A DNA stretch of 64,000 nt from Bacteroidales bacterium (lineage in GTDB: Bacteria; Bacteroidota; Bacteroidia; Bacteroidales; UBA932), in NCBI GenBank assembly GCA_023227835.1, contig JALOCI010000009.1, forward strand, positions 1-64,000, written 5' to 3'. The position numbers were made by a program, and so were the translations under genes. Shown one piece after another: positions 18,937 to 26,776 of the stretch. How positions within the stretch are numbered: the first letter of the stretch is position 1; each line of letters opens with the position of its first letter. The notes below the pieces were generated by a model that worked only from the letters and a program-made list of their open reading frames with translations, was not told where the DNA came from and searched no databases.

Positions 18937-20711
18937 TTTCTTTTATTATCAACGATGCGATATGCCATGTATCCGGTAACTATAATGACTATTGATGCGA
19001 CAAACCACAATACAATATTCTTTACAGCTATTGTTTTTGTATCTCCGGCAATCAACAGCCCTATAAGCAGAAATGCTATAATTGCAAGTGTTATGCAAAA
19101 AACATCCATTGCCAGATGTGAGTATACCTTGACAGATTTTTTTATCTCCTCTCCGGATGGTATCTCAGCAATAGGGTCGGTATAAACTCTGATTGCCTCA
19201 TAACCCTTGTCTGTAACACCTTTGTATTTTGACCAGAACTCCATTAATAGAAGAATTACCACAGGTAGTACCAGGCCACTTATAGATTCCAGAAGGCTAG
19301 CACTGAGAACTTCAGAAGGGACGGAAAACTTGGCCGAAAAACCGACAACCCAGGTAATAGCCATTGACCAAATCAGCTGATTGCCATTGAGACGTTTGGA
19401 GAAAAGCCCCCAAATAGAAGGGATATAAAGAGGACATATGACCATAGTCAAAATAGTCACAACAACCCTTTCCGCGCCCCCCGCGAAAGGAACCAAAAGC
19501 GAAATGCCAAGAATTACAAGTCCGAATATGAGAGTAAACCTTCTTCCGACCTTAATCCGTTTCTTTTCATCTGCATTCTTGTTCTTCTCAGAATGTCCCC
19601 ATATTTCGTAAGTAAACACATTCGCGTAAACGTTAAGTATGCCGGATACATTGCTCAGGGTGGCGGATAACATAGCTGCAAGCATCATTCCCAACATACC
19701 GCTCATAAGTACAAGCTTACTCATATTAACATAAGCATGTTCTCCGTTGAAAGTCATGGTAGTTGGATCAACATCAAGTGCCAGACCCGGCTCCATAACT
19801 CTGTAAATCATAGTTGGAAGGTACCATATAAGAGGTGTCAGGAAATAAAAAATACCGATCAGATAGGTACTCTTCTTGGCATCCCTGACAGTTGGCACAC
19901 TTATATATCGCTGTACAAATGGCCAATCTCCTCCAATCATTGCAACATTAAGGAATAACCACAGGAAAAGCCACACCCAGGTGTAGGTCTCCGATGTTCC
20001 TGAAAAGAATCCGGGTATTTCCGAGGCCCTGGTTAAAAATTCTCCTGCTCCACCTACAGCATTAAATGAAAGAGGAATCATAAATACAATAACAGCCAAC
20101 AGAACGCCGAACTGAACCACGTCTGTCATAAGCACGGCAAGAAAACCTCCGGCAACAGTATATATAAGTGTCACAGCACCAAGGATTATCAATGCCCACC
20201 ATATACTCAGATAGCCCGCCGCAGCATCTCCTGTGAGTCCTGTGGAGGCAAGAAAACTCCCTTCGGGAACCTTTATTAACCCGCACATAACAACTGCAAC
20301 AGCATAAAGAGCGATTGCCGTATGGATTGCCCGGCCGATAATTCCGGAAACTGTATAGAAGCTTACTGTTCCGTGCCCAAAACGTACTGTAAGAAACTCG
20401 CCGGGAGATTTGATTCGTAATTTTCTCCATTTCCCTGAAATCCACCTTCCTACAATCAAGGAGGCAAATCCCAGGCAGATAGCTACAACAACGGCTACAA
20501 TGCCGGATTTATAGGCCACTCCACCCCAAACCACAAAAGTGCTTGCAGAGAAGATTGTCATGTAAGACGAAATACCGGAAAGCCACCAAGAAGAGTTGCG
20601 ACCGGCAATAAACATATCCTCAGAACTTTTTATTTTCCGGGATACAATCATACTTACGGCAATCAAGCCGATGAAATAGAATAAAATTACGATGTAATCT
20701 AGGCTTCCCAT
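18933..20711 (-). CDS. Sodium:solute symporter (SSS family)
   Basis: 592 aa with about 13-14 hydrophobic helices, starting DYIVILFYFIGLIAVSMIVS and containing the SSS-family SSEDMFIAGRNSSWWLSGIS and the central GGFLAVLMTDVVQF segments. It belongs to the Na+/glucose, Na+/myo-inositol and sialate transporter superfamily and resides in the inner membrane. In the operon it follows an FAD oxidoreductase gene and overlaps the phosphatase gene by four bases. That suggests it carries the dephosphorylated monomer from periplasm to cytoplasm. The ligand (polyol, inositol or sugar) is not readable from sequence. Confidence 0.88.
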   Translation of the reverse strand: MGSLDYIVILFYFIGLIAVSMIVSRKIKSSEDMFIAGRNSSWWLSGISSYMTIFSASTFVVWGGVAYKSGIVAVVVAICLGFASLIVGRWISGKWRKLRIKSPGEFLTVRFGHGTVSFYTVSGIIGRAIHTAIALYAVAVVMCGLIKVPEGSFLASTGLTGDAAAGYLSIWWALIILGAVTLIYTVAGGFLAVLMTDVVQFGVLLAVIVFMIPLSFNAVGGAGEFLTRASEIPGFFSGTSETYTWVWLFLWLFLNVAMIGGDWPFVQRYISVPTVRDAKKSTYLIGIFYFLTPLIWYLPTMIYRVMEPGLALDVDPTTMTFNGEHAYVNMSKLVLMSGMLGMMLAAMLSATLSNVSGILNVYANVFTYEIWGHSEKNKNADEKKRIKVGRRFTLIFGLVILGISLLVPFAGGAERVVVTILTMVICPLYIPSIWGLFSKRLNGNQLIWSMAITWVVGFSAKFSVPSEVLSASLLESISGLVLPVVILLLMEFWSKYKGVTDKGYEAIRVYTDPIAEIPSGEEIKKSVKVYSHLAMDVFCITLAIIAFLLIGLLIAGDTKTIAVKNIVLWFVASIVIIVTGYMAYRIVDNKRK

Positions 20712-20732
20712 ATAGTTTTTAATTAAATAACA

Positions 20733-22067
20733 TTAAATAGCTGCTCCAAGTATTCTCAATTTTTCAATCAGTACACCAATATTAACTTCCTGAACATTGC
20801 ATTTTTCTATGGCGCAAATTGCCGCAGAAACACCAGCTGCCTGACCCATTCCCATACAGCTGGCCTGGACTCTCAAGGAGGCGAAAGCTGTCTTGTCTGC
20901 ACTTATACTACGGCCTGCAACAATAAGATTCGGGTAATCCCCGGCAATTAAAGCTCTATATGGTACAAACGCCGGTGTCTTAAGGAATGTAACACTTTGA
21001 GCCGCTCCCTTGGCAACATGAATGTCAATCGGGTGAGCTCCTCTCGAAATACTATCCTGATAGCGATATGCGTTCAGATAGTCTTCTCCTATTATCGTGT
21101 AAACGCCTTTTATACGTCGGGTTTCACGGATTCCGGCATGAACGGCAACATGGGTTACGTAACTATCCTTAAACTCTTCAAAGTTTTCTTTAAGGATTTT
21201 TGCCATTTTGAAAACATCTTCTCTTAATTCAGATTCAGCTCGTGTAAAATCCCGGTTATCGCATGCATTTCCCGATGTACGGGTCATATTGACAGTAACA
21301 ATACCCGGTTGAAGTGTTGTACAGAACCAAGGTCCACCGAACTCAGGAATTCCCAAAGATTTACTGAGAGCAAGTAATTTTTCCCGAACGGGCATACAGT
21401 GACAGTTAACACCCTGCTTATTATGATGCATGGCCTCTTTTATAATCGGTGATTCGGTATCCACACCACCCAATACAAAGTATGTAGAAAGAGGCTGAAG
21501 AGGATTTTCCTGATCGTGTTGCATCGGAACTCCGGCCATTGCAGCCAGATCTGCATCACCTGTACAGTCGATGAAAACATCACTTTCTACAGCTTCTGAC
21601 CCATTTTTGTTCTCAATGATTATATGACTGACAGATGTTCCATTACAGACACATCCGCTGATATATGAATGCATATACATATCCACACCCGCCTCAATCA
21701 TCATCCTTTGGCAACAAAGTTTATACAACTCCGGTTCAAACGCGACGTTTCCAAGTGGTTTCTCAATAAGAGCACCCCCCATTCCCTGTAAACGCTCGAT
21801 AAACTCCCAGGGAATCCCTCCAATTACTTTTTCATTATTATAGGTAAATACGCTTAATGGGTTCACAAGGCCTGCGGTTGCCATACCACCCATAAACCCA
21901 TACTGCTCAACAATTGCAGTTTTTGCACCTTCCCGTGATGATGCAATTGCTGCAATAAATCCTGCAGGACCACCCCCGCATACTACTACATCATACTTCC
22001 CTACAACGGGAACCTCTTTTTTTAAAGAAATAGTTAATCCAGACACAATTTTATTAAAACGTTTCAA
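20733..22067 (-). CDS. FAD-dependent oxidoreductase (FAD_oxidored type), copy 2
   Basis: First gene of the operon. It has an FAD-binding N terminus (YDVVVCGGGPAGFIAAIASS), the EQYGFMGGMATAG motif, DCTGDADLAAMAG, and the C-terminal VAGRSISADKTAFASLRVQ; it is clearly related to the product of 6666-7937. No ATG lies near the expected start. The frame begins at a TTG (22067) or a GTG at 22046, and conserved sequence starts only about 20 residues in. The TTG lies inside the putative LacI operator at 22054-22067. The substrate is unknown; the family oxidises or hydroxylates small carbohydrates or related alcohols by inference only. Confidence 0.8.
   Translation of the reverse strand: MKRFNKIVSGLTISLKKEVPVVGKYDVVVCGGGPAGFIAAIASSREGAKTAIVEQYGFMGGMATAGLVNPLSVFTYNNEKVIGGIPWEFIERLQGMGGALIEKPLGNVAFEPELYKLCCQRMMIEAGVDMYMHSYISGCVCNGTSVSHIIIENKNGSEAVESDVFIDCTGDADLAAMAGVPMQHDQENPLQPLSTYFVLGGVDTESPIIKEAMHHNKQGVNCHCMPVREKLLALSKSLGIPEFGGPWFCTTLQPGIVTVNMTRTSGNACDNRDFTRAESELREDVFKMAKILKENFEEFKDSYVTHVAVHAGIRETRRIKGVYTIIGEDYLNAYRYQDSISRGAHPIDIHVAKGAAQSVTFLKTPAFVPYRALIAGDYPNLIVAGRSISADKTAFASLRVQASCMGMGQAAGVSAAICAIEKCNVQEVNIGVLIEKLRILGAAI
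22054..22067 (-). promoter_or_regulatory. Putative LacI-family operator O2
   Basis: Minus-strand TTGAAACGTTTTAA, a near-palindrome centred on CG like most LacI-family operators. It lies just downstream of the presumed transcription start of the operon and covers its first codons. It shares AAACGTTTTA with the sites at 22096-22109 and 23209-23220. Confidence 0.5.
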
Positions 22068-22080
22068 TTTATATTTTATG

Positions 22081-22088
22081 CAAATATA
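22081..22088 (-). promoter_or_regulatory. Putative -7 promoter element of the 13-gene operon
   Basis: Minus-strand TATATTTG matches the Bacteroidota -7 consensus TAnnTTTG. The -33 region (about 22103) coincides with operator O1, so a bound LacI-type protein would block the polymerase. Confidence 0.5.
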
Positions 22089-22095
22089 AAAATTA

Positions 22096-22109
22096 TTTAA
22101 ACGTTTTAA
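22096..22109 (+). promoter_or_regulatory. Putative LacI-family operator O1
   Basis: TTTAAACGTTTTAA, centred on CG at 22102-22103. It is 42 bp centre-to-centre from O2, about four helical turns, so two repressor dimers could lie on the same face. It overlaps the -33 region of the operon promoter. Confidence 0.5.
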
Positions 22110-22126
22110 TGATTTTTTGGATTTTT

Positions 22127-23155
22127 TTATAACTTTTTCGACGAATTCCCTCTTATAAGTTCCGGGGTTAAAACAACAGTGCTTGCATCTGCGTTATTCT
22201 CAATCATATCAACAAGCATTTTGAAAGACTCATATGCAAGTTGCTCTGCCGACTCATGTATGTATGAAACTGTCGTTGCATAGACTTCATAAAACGGAGA
22301 ATAGTCGAATCCGACAAATGCCATATCTTGCGGCACTTTTAGATTGAGATTCTTTATTGCAATCATGGCCAGAATAGTAATTGTATTGGAAGTCAAATAC
22401 AATGCCTCTGCTCCCCGGTTTTTTGCACTTCGAAGCACCTCTTCAACCTGATTAGCTTTTGATCCATTCTTTACATAGTTAATATGGATATTCTCTTCCA
22501 GTCCCCATTTTATCATTTCTCTACGATACCCTTCAACACGAGTTTGGATGGTGCTGATATTCATGTCGTTTGCAAGTAACTCGATTTTACGATACCCCGA
22601 ATCGTATAGCTCTGATAAAGATAATCTGATTGCCTCTTCATTATCGAGCAGAACCCTTCCCGCTTTGGGAAAGTCGGGCACATCCCGCTCAAGAAATACA
22701 ATAGGAATTTCAAGTCCTGAAATTTTATTGAAAGTCGCTTCTCCGTTTGGAGAGGGAACCACAATCATCCCTTCGACACCAAGGCGAATTGCGGAATCCA
22801 CTACTTTTGAAAGTTTTACCGGGTTTTCGTCCGAACTCGCAAAAATTATGTTGTAACCCTGGTCATATGCCAGATTCTCTATATACTTGGATATTTCAGA
22901 GAAAAAGCTACTGGAGATGTCGGACGTAATTACAGCAATAGTGTATGTCCTTCCACTTCGAATAGATGCTGCAGCCTTGTTGGGTATGTAACCAAGTTTT
23001 GCCACGGCTCTCAGTATTCGTTTTGCTGTCTCTTTTCTTACAGGGCGGTCCGGTTTTCCGTCCGGGCCTATGGTTGAATTCAAAACCATCGATACAAGAG
23101 CTATTGATACTCCTGCCTCTTTTGCAACATCCTTTATCGTAACACGCTTCATCAT
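22127..23155 (-). CDS. LacI-family transcriptional regulator
   Basis: N-terminal LacI helix-turn-helix (KRVTIKDVAKEAGVSIALVS) with the hinge-proximal YIPNKAAASIRSGRT, then a periplasmic-binding-protein-like effector domain (TYTIAVITSD through PQDMAFVGFDYSPF). I place the start at the ATG at 23155 (or the adjacent ATG at 23152); longer upstream reading adds unrelated residues and runs into the divergent gene. It sits directly upstream of the operon in the same orientation and divergent to the nuclease gene. LacI-type control of a Bacteroidota sugar operon is less common than SusR, HTCS or ECF control. The candidate operators AAACGTTTTA flank it. The effector is probably a pathway sugar or polyol. 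Confidence 0.9.
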   Translation of the reverse strand: MMKRVTIKDVAKEAGVSIALVSMVLNSTIGPDGKPDRPVRKETAKRILRAVAKLGYIPNKAAASIRSGRTYTIAVITSDISSSFFSEISKYIENLAYDQGYNIIFASSDENPVKLSKVVDSAIRLGVEGMIVVPSPNGEATFNKISGLEIPIVFLERDVPDFPKAGRVLLDNEEAIRLSLSELYDSGYRKIELLANDMNISTIQTRVEGYRREMIKWGLEENIHINYVKNGSKANQVEEVLRSAKNRGAEALYLTSNTITILAMIAIKNLNLKVPQDMAFVGFDYSPFYEVYATTVSYIHESAEQLAYESFKMLVDMIENNADASTVVLTPELIRGNSSKKL

Positions 23156-23161
23156 ATTTTG

Positions 23162-23169
23162 CAAAGATA
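23162..23169 (-). promoter_or_regulatory. Putative -7 element of the LacI-type regulator gene
   Basis: Minus-strand TATCTTTG, a perfect TAnnTTTG, lies a few bases upstream of the regulator start. A TTTG at 23195-23198 may be the -33 element, though the spacing (25) is long. Confidence 0.4.
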
Positions 23170-23183
23170 GCATGGAATTTTTA

Positions 23184-23191
23184 TATATTTG
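23184..23191 (+). promoter_or_regulatory. Putative -7 element of the nuclease gene
   Basis: TATATTTG with an upstream TTTG at 23158-23161 (spacing 22). The start ATG is at 23208 and the candidate operator at 23209-23220 lies just downstream. Confidence 0.4.
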
Positions 23192-23207
23192 GCGCAAATT
23201 CAAAAAC

Positions 23208-24119
23208 ATGAAACGTTTTATTATCATATCGGCATTAATAGCCAGTCTTTTCAATTGTGTGAATGCAAACGCATTCGGCCGCCGCAATCACGCGACTATT
23301 GCATGTATCGCAGAGCAACATCTCTCACGTGCCGCTCGCAAAGCTGTACAGGAAATTTATCAAAAAGAGAGCCTGATTGAACATGCTACCTTTCCTGATG
23401 AAGATAGATATAAAATTTGTGTCCCTTTGGAAGAGGGTGAGTATATAATTGTTGACGGAGCTCCTGTGCTCAAGGGCCCTGATGGTAATGCATTCAGCTT
23501 TGGAGCATTTTACAGTACTGATGACAAAGGAAGAGTATGGAGTACCATCCCTCATGGATGGTTTGCTGATGAATCCGGCAATTACCTGAATGTAGACAAG
23601 GGAGAATGTATTTGGGCAATAAAAAAGTATTCTGAAGTACTCCGAAACAGGAAGAATCATTCTGCCGAGGAGGTTAAACTTGCCCTTCAAATGGTAGTTC
23701 ATCTGGTTGGAGACATGCATTGCCCTTCACATGTCCACTTTAAAGACAAACGTGACCGCAATGATTTAAAATACAACGTTATCTATGGTGGCAGGGAAAT
23801 CAGGTACCATAATATCTGGGATACTGATATTCTGGTTGATCGCTATATTGGGGGACCTGTAGATTTTGCATATTATTGCGACCCGTTCATTAACGGAGCT
23901 TTAAGCAAAAAAGAAGCTGTCCGCTGGCAGAAAGAGATACAGAAGGGCAGTATTGAGGATTGGTGCCGTGATATTACAAGCCGCCTGGAGCCTGTCTTTG
24001 AGCCGGAACCAGGTAGCAAAATCACCAAAGAGCAACTACAGGTTTTCGGACCACTGGGTCGTGACATGGTTCTAAGAGCCGGGTATCGCCTTGCCGCATT
24101 GCTAAACGAGGTTCTATAG
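23208..24119 (+). CDS. Secreted S1/P1-type zinc nuclease / phospholipase C-like phosphoesterase
   Basis: Signal peptide (MKRFIIISALIASLFNCVNANA), predicted to leave a mature N terminus FGRRNHATIA. The S1/P1 zinc ligands are all there in order: His6 of FGRRNH, Asp in TFPDED, His in TIPHGW, HLVGDMHCPSH (three ligands), and YHNIWDTD (His, Asp). The canonical first mature residue is Trp, whose backbone and ring contribute to the zinc site; here it is Phe. The family cleaves single-stranded nucleic acid or phosphate esters. I placed the start at the ATG at 23208, directly before the signal peptide; a longer frame from 23070 overlaps the regulator. The gene diverges from the LacI gene and carries a shared operator at its start, so it may belong to the same regulon. 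Confidence 0.82.
   Translation: MKRFIIISALIASLFNCVNANAFGRRNHATIACIAEQHLSRAARKAVQEIYQKESLIEHATFPDEDRYKICVPLEEGEYIIVDGAPVLKGPDGNAFSFGAFYSTDDKGRVWSTIPHGWFADESGNYLNVDKGECIWAIKKYSEVLRNRKNHSAEEVKLALQMVVHLVGDMHCPSHVHFKDKRDRNDLKYNVIYGGREIRYHNIWDTDILVDRYIGGPVDFAYYCDPFINGALSKKEAVRWQKEIQKGSIEDWCRDITSRLEPVFEPEPGSKITKEQLQVFGPLGRDMVLRAGYRLAALLNEVL
23209..23220 (+). promoter_or_regulatory. Putative LacI-family operator O3
   Basis: TGAAACGTTTTA, overlapping the first codons of the nuclease gene (Met-Lys-Arg-Phe). It is identical in its core to O1 and O2. A Met-Lys-Arg-Phe start could produce the motif by chance, so this is weaker than O1. Confidence 0.4.
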
Positions 24120-24299
24120 AGATTTTTCTATATTTCTAATTTTTATGCTTTTATAGTTGACATTTATTCCAAATGTCATAACTTTACATTTCATTGTCTA
24201 AGATGTGGTTAAGTAAATTTCCGCATACTATTAATCTGTCCCCGGAAAAATATGAGTTTAAATCATATTTGAAGCATAAATTTTTTGAAATAATTAATA

Positions 24300-25333
24300 A
24301 TGAGAATATTATCTGTTTATTTAACACTTTTGCTTTCTGTCTTTTATATCTGCGTCTATGGCCAGGAAAGATGGAAATCCTACTATTATACCGATAAAAA
24401 TTTTAAAATCGATTTTTTTCAACAACCCATTATCTCCGCTGACACTTCATTTTTGCAGGATTCTCCTCTGCTGACATATAATTGGGAAATCAATGTTGAC
24501 GATACTTTACATGAAAACAAATACTATGGGTTAAGCTTCACAAAATATCCATCCGAGTACATATGCTCAGACTCTCTGCTGTCTGTTGTGGAAGGTTTTA
24601 TCAACTCTTCCCAGAATGAATTATTTGAAGATAAGGAATTTTTACTTTTATCGTCTTCATTAGTTGAAAAGGACGGATATCCCGGAAAGATCTTCAAGTG
24701 GAAAAATACTAATACAAACATATTTCTTGAGTTCCGTATATTTCTTGTAAATAGCTCTTTATATCAATTATCGGTGGTTTCACGAGAAGATCAGAGCCAT
24801 AATATATTTATAAACAATTATTTTGATTCGTTTAACCTAATCAATACTACCAAGGGGAGTTTTGTTGTCCCGAACGATTCGGTTGAGCAAAAATATTTAA
24901 TTGATTTTCCTTCCAAACCTACAGCACAAAATAAACTCATTGATTCTGAATACGGGAAATTGACTATTAATATCCAGACACTGGAAACAGATGAAACTGC
25001 AGATAATATTGTATACGTTTCTCTTCAGACTAAATATCCTAAGAAAGTTGTCAATCAGGATGAAATCTATGAATTAAATAAGTTTTATAAAAATGTATTG
25101 ACAATTCATTGGAATCAGTAAATGGGGAGCTGATTTCAATCAACGATGTGTTTTACAACAATATACCGGGCAAAGAGTACAAGTGTTATTTCTCTAAAGG
25201 TGAATTTCTTATGGTTTATCGAGTATTTTACATCGATGATTTTTTATATTCTCTCGGAGTCTTAACATATCCAAATAAAGATAAAAACAGAGAGATGTCA
25301 GATTTTTTCAACTCTTTTAGAATTGTCAAATAA
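24300..25333 (+). pseudogene. Secreted duplicated-domain protein, broken by a frameshift near 25109
   Basis: The first frame (24300-25121) encodes a signal peptide (MRILSVYLTLLLSVFYICVYG) and one complete domain of about 130 residues, then the first half of a second copy. It stops at 25119-25121. The rest continues one frame over to 25333. Copy 1 (FINSSQNELFEDK then EFLLLSSSLVEKDGYPGKIF) aligns with copy 2 without gaps if one T is restored at CATTGGAA (25107-25114): FYKNVLTIHLESV then NGELISINDVFYNNIPGKEY. Both copies end alike (DSFNLI, NSFRIV). So a one-base deletion, real or from sequencing, splits an original gene of about 344 codons. Function is unknown. The region is AT-rich. Confidence 0.75.
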
Positions 25334-25345
25334 ACTATAAAAATT

Positions 25346-25765
25346 ATGAATCATCTACTATCTGAAACGGCCCGGTGGATTACAGAGACAGAATTTGTGT
25401 ATCCGGACGGGAGCATATCTAAAGGCAAAGGCGAATCAAATATTGATGTAAAAGCGCAAATTGTTATAAACAATAGTCGGACTATGTTCGGTCAGACAGA
25501 GATTACTAATGATTATGTGATAAGATTGAATTCTGACAACGAATATATGTTTGAATCCGTGAACCCGGAACTTGGTATATTGAACGGAGTTTTCAACATT
25601 GACAGAAATCTGATTTTTTCAAAATTTGTAATTCAGAATACAACTCTGAATGGTTTCGAGATTATCAGTAGAGAAGAAGACACATGTTTTGCACATGGTG
25701 CATTATACGATGGTCAAACTTTGATTAACACATGGAATGCTGTGATGAAAAGGGTTTTGGGCTAA
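25346..25765 (+). CDS. Small hypothetical protein
   Basis: 139 aa, no signal peptide or membrane segment. Alternating strands (ITETEFVYPDGSISKGKG, AQIVINNSRTMFGQTEI, DYVIRLNSDNEYMFESV) suggest a lipocalin-like or other small beta-barrel. I do not recognise the family. It starts 12 bases after the frameshifted gene, and its stop is immediately followed by the next start, so it looks co-transcribed with the methyltransferase gene. Confidence 0.65.
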   Translation: MNHLLSETARWITETEFVYPDGSISKGKGESNIDVKAQIVINNSRTMFGQTEITNDYVIRLNSDNEYMFESVNPELGILNGVFNIDRNLIFSKFVIQNTTLNGFEIISREEDTCFAHGALYDGQTLINTWNAVMKRVLG

Positions 25766-26653
25766 ATGAAAAGGTCTGGTTTTTTAGATAAAATAGATAA
25801 GCAAATAGAATTTAATCAAGACAAAAACATTTTTCTTGAAAATCTGGAAATTTTTAAATTCGCCAAAGAGACTGTTGATGTTATTTCTAAAATTGACAAA
25901 TTAAAGCCAAACACAAAATTTTCTTTAATAGATTATACCACAGATAAAGCAATTGAAGAGTTTCACAGAGTAAACCAATATTATTCATTTGATATAGAGG
26001 CAAGAAGCAAGTTGAAGAATATTTACACAGACTTAATTGATGACATTCAACTTAATAAACATTCAATTGAAGATATATCCAATAGGCATTATGAGAAATT
26101 AAGAAACTGGATTAAAGAAAGTAATTCTTTCGCTGAGAAAATCTATAAAAATGCAGATGAGAAAGTGACTCCTGTTGCTTGTTTTGAGTATACTCCGGAG
26201 CTGCAAATATCAATTTTAAAAATCGACATTAATACTTCAATAAATCCCTTTCTGGATATTGGCTGTGGCGCAAACGGGCGCTTAGTAAATTATCTGAAAG
26301 ATAGGGGAATTGATGCCCATGGTATAGACCGAAACGTAATTCCGCACTCAAGTTTTGAAACAGCAGACTGGCTGGAATATAAATACGGAAAAGATAGATG
26401 GGGAACAATTGTCAGTAACCTGGGATTTTCAAATCATTTCAATCACCACAATCTGAGAGAAGACGGCAACTATATTGAATATGGAAAAACATATATGAAT
26501 ATCTTGCAATCGCTGAAGATTGGAGGAAGTTTCCATTATGCTCCCGACTTACCATTTATAGAAGAATTTCTTGATTATAACTGCTTTACGATAGCAAAAT
26601 ATGATGTTGATAAAAATGACTTTAAAGCAACAGTTGTAAAAAGAATTAAGTAA
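25766..26653 (+). CDS. Class I SAM-dependent methyltransferase
   Basis: A helical, charged N-terminal region of about 150 residues precedes a Rossmann methyltransferase core. Motif I is FLDIGCGANGRL, an acidic loop (HGIDRN) follows, motif IV is around TIVSNLGFSNHFNHHN, and LKIGGSFHYAPDLP ends the core. The target is not evident; the N-terminal helical part may confer substrate recognition. The ATG follows the previous stop directly, which suggests coupling. Codon use is AT-rich like its neighbours at 24.3-27.5 kb. Confidence 0.75.
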   Translation: MKRSGFLDKIDKQIEFNQDKNIFLENLEIFKFAKETVDVISKIDKLKPNTKFSLIDYTTDKAIEEFHRVNQYYSFDIEARSKLKNIYTDLIDDIQLNKHSIEDISNRHYEKLRNWIKESNSFAEKIYKNADEKVTPVACFEYTPELQISILKIDINTSINPFLDIGCGANGRLVNYLKDRGIDAHGIDRNVIPHSSFETADWLEYKYGKDRWGTIVSNLGFSNHFNHHNLREDGNYIEYGKTYMNILQSLKIGGSFHYAPDLPFIEEFLDYNCFTIAKYDVDKNDFKATVVKRIK

Positions 26654-26766
26654 GACTTCTTTATGGGACAGAGCATAATTACTTTCCGCTTTGGCCGGAC
26701 GGTAAACCTAATTATGACATATTCAATTGGGACAAAGTTGTCAAGGACTGGTTAAAATGGTTATAA
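26650..26766 (+). pseudogene. Orphan C-terminal coding fragment
   Basis: The frame ending at 26764-26766 encodes a protein-like tail (YGTEHNYFPLWPDGKPNYDI, then a Trp-rich NWDKVVKDWLKWL) with no start codon and an upstream stop at 26647-26649. The amino-acid make-up is that of a real C terminus rather than random frame. I do not recognise the parent family. It probably marks the join of a deletion or replacement between the methyltransferase and hydrolase genes. Confidence 0.4.
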
Positions 26767-26776
26767 AAAGAGAGTT

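Noticed and set aside
19620..19635. AAACGTT-like sequence inside the symporter gene
   Set aside because: Lies within coding sequence, lacks the full ten-base core shared by the promoter sites, and similar partial matches occur elsewhere by chance.
23156..23287. N-terminal extension of the LacI regulator
   Set aside because: It precedes the helix-turn-helix with unrelated residues and overlaps the divergent nuclease gene and its promoter.
24194..24397. Short plus-strand frame before the frameshifted gene
   Set aside because: It overlaps the signal-peptide region of the gene starting at 24300 in another frame and has no recognisable features.
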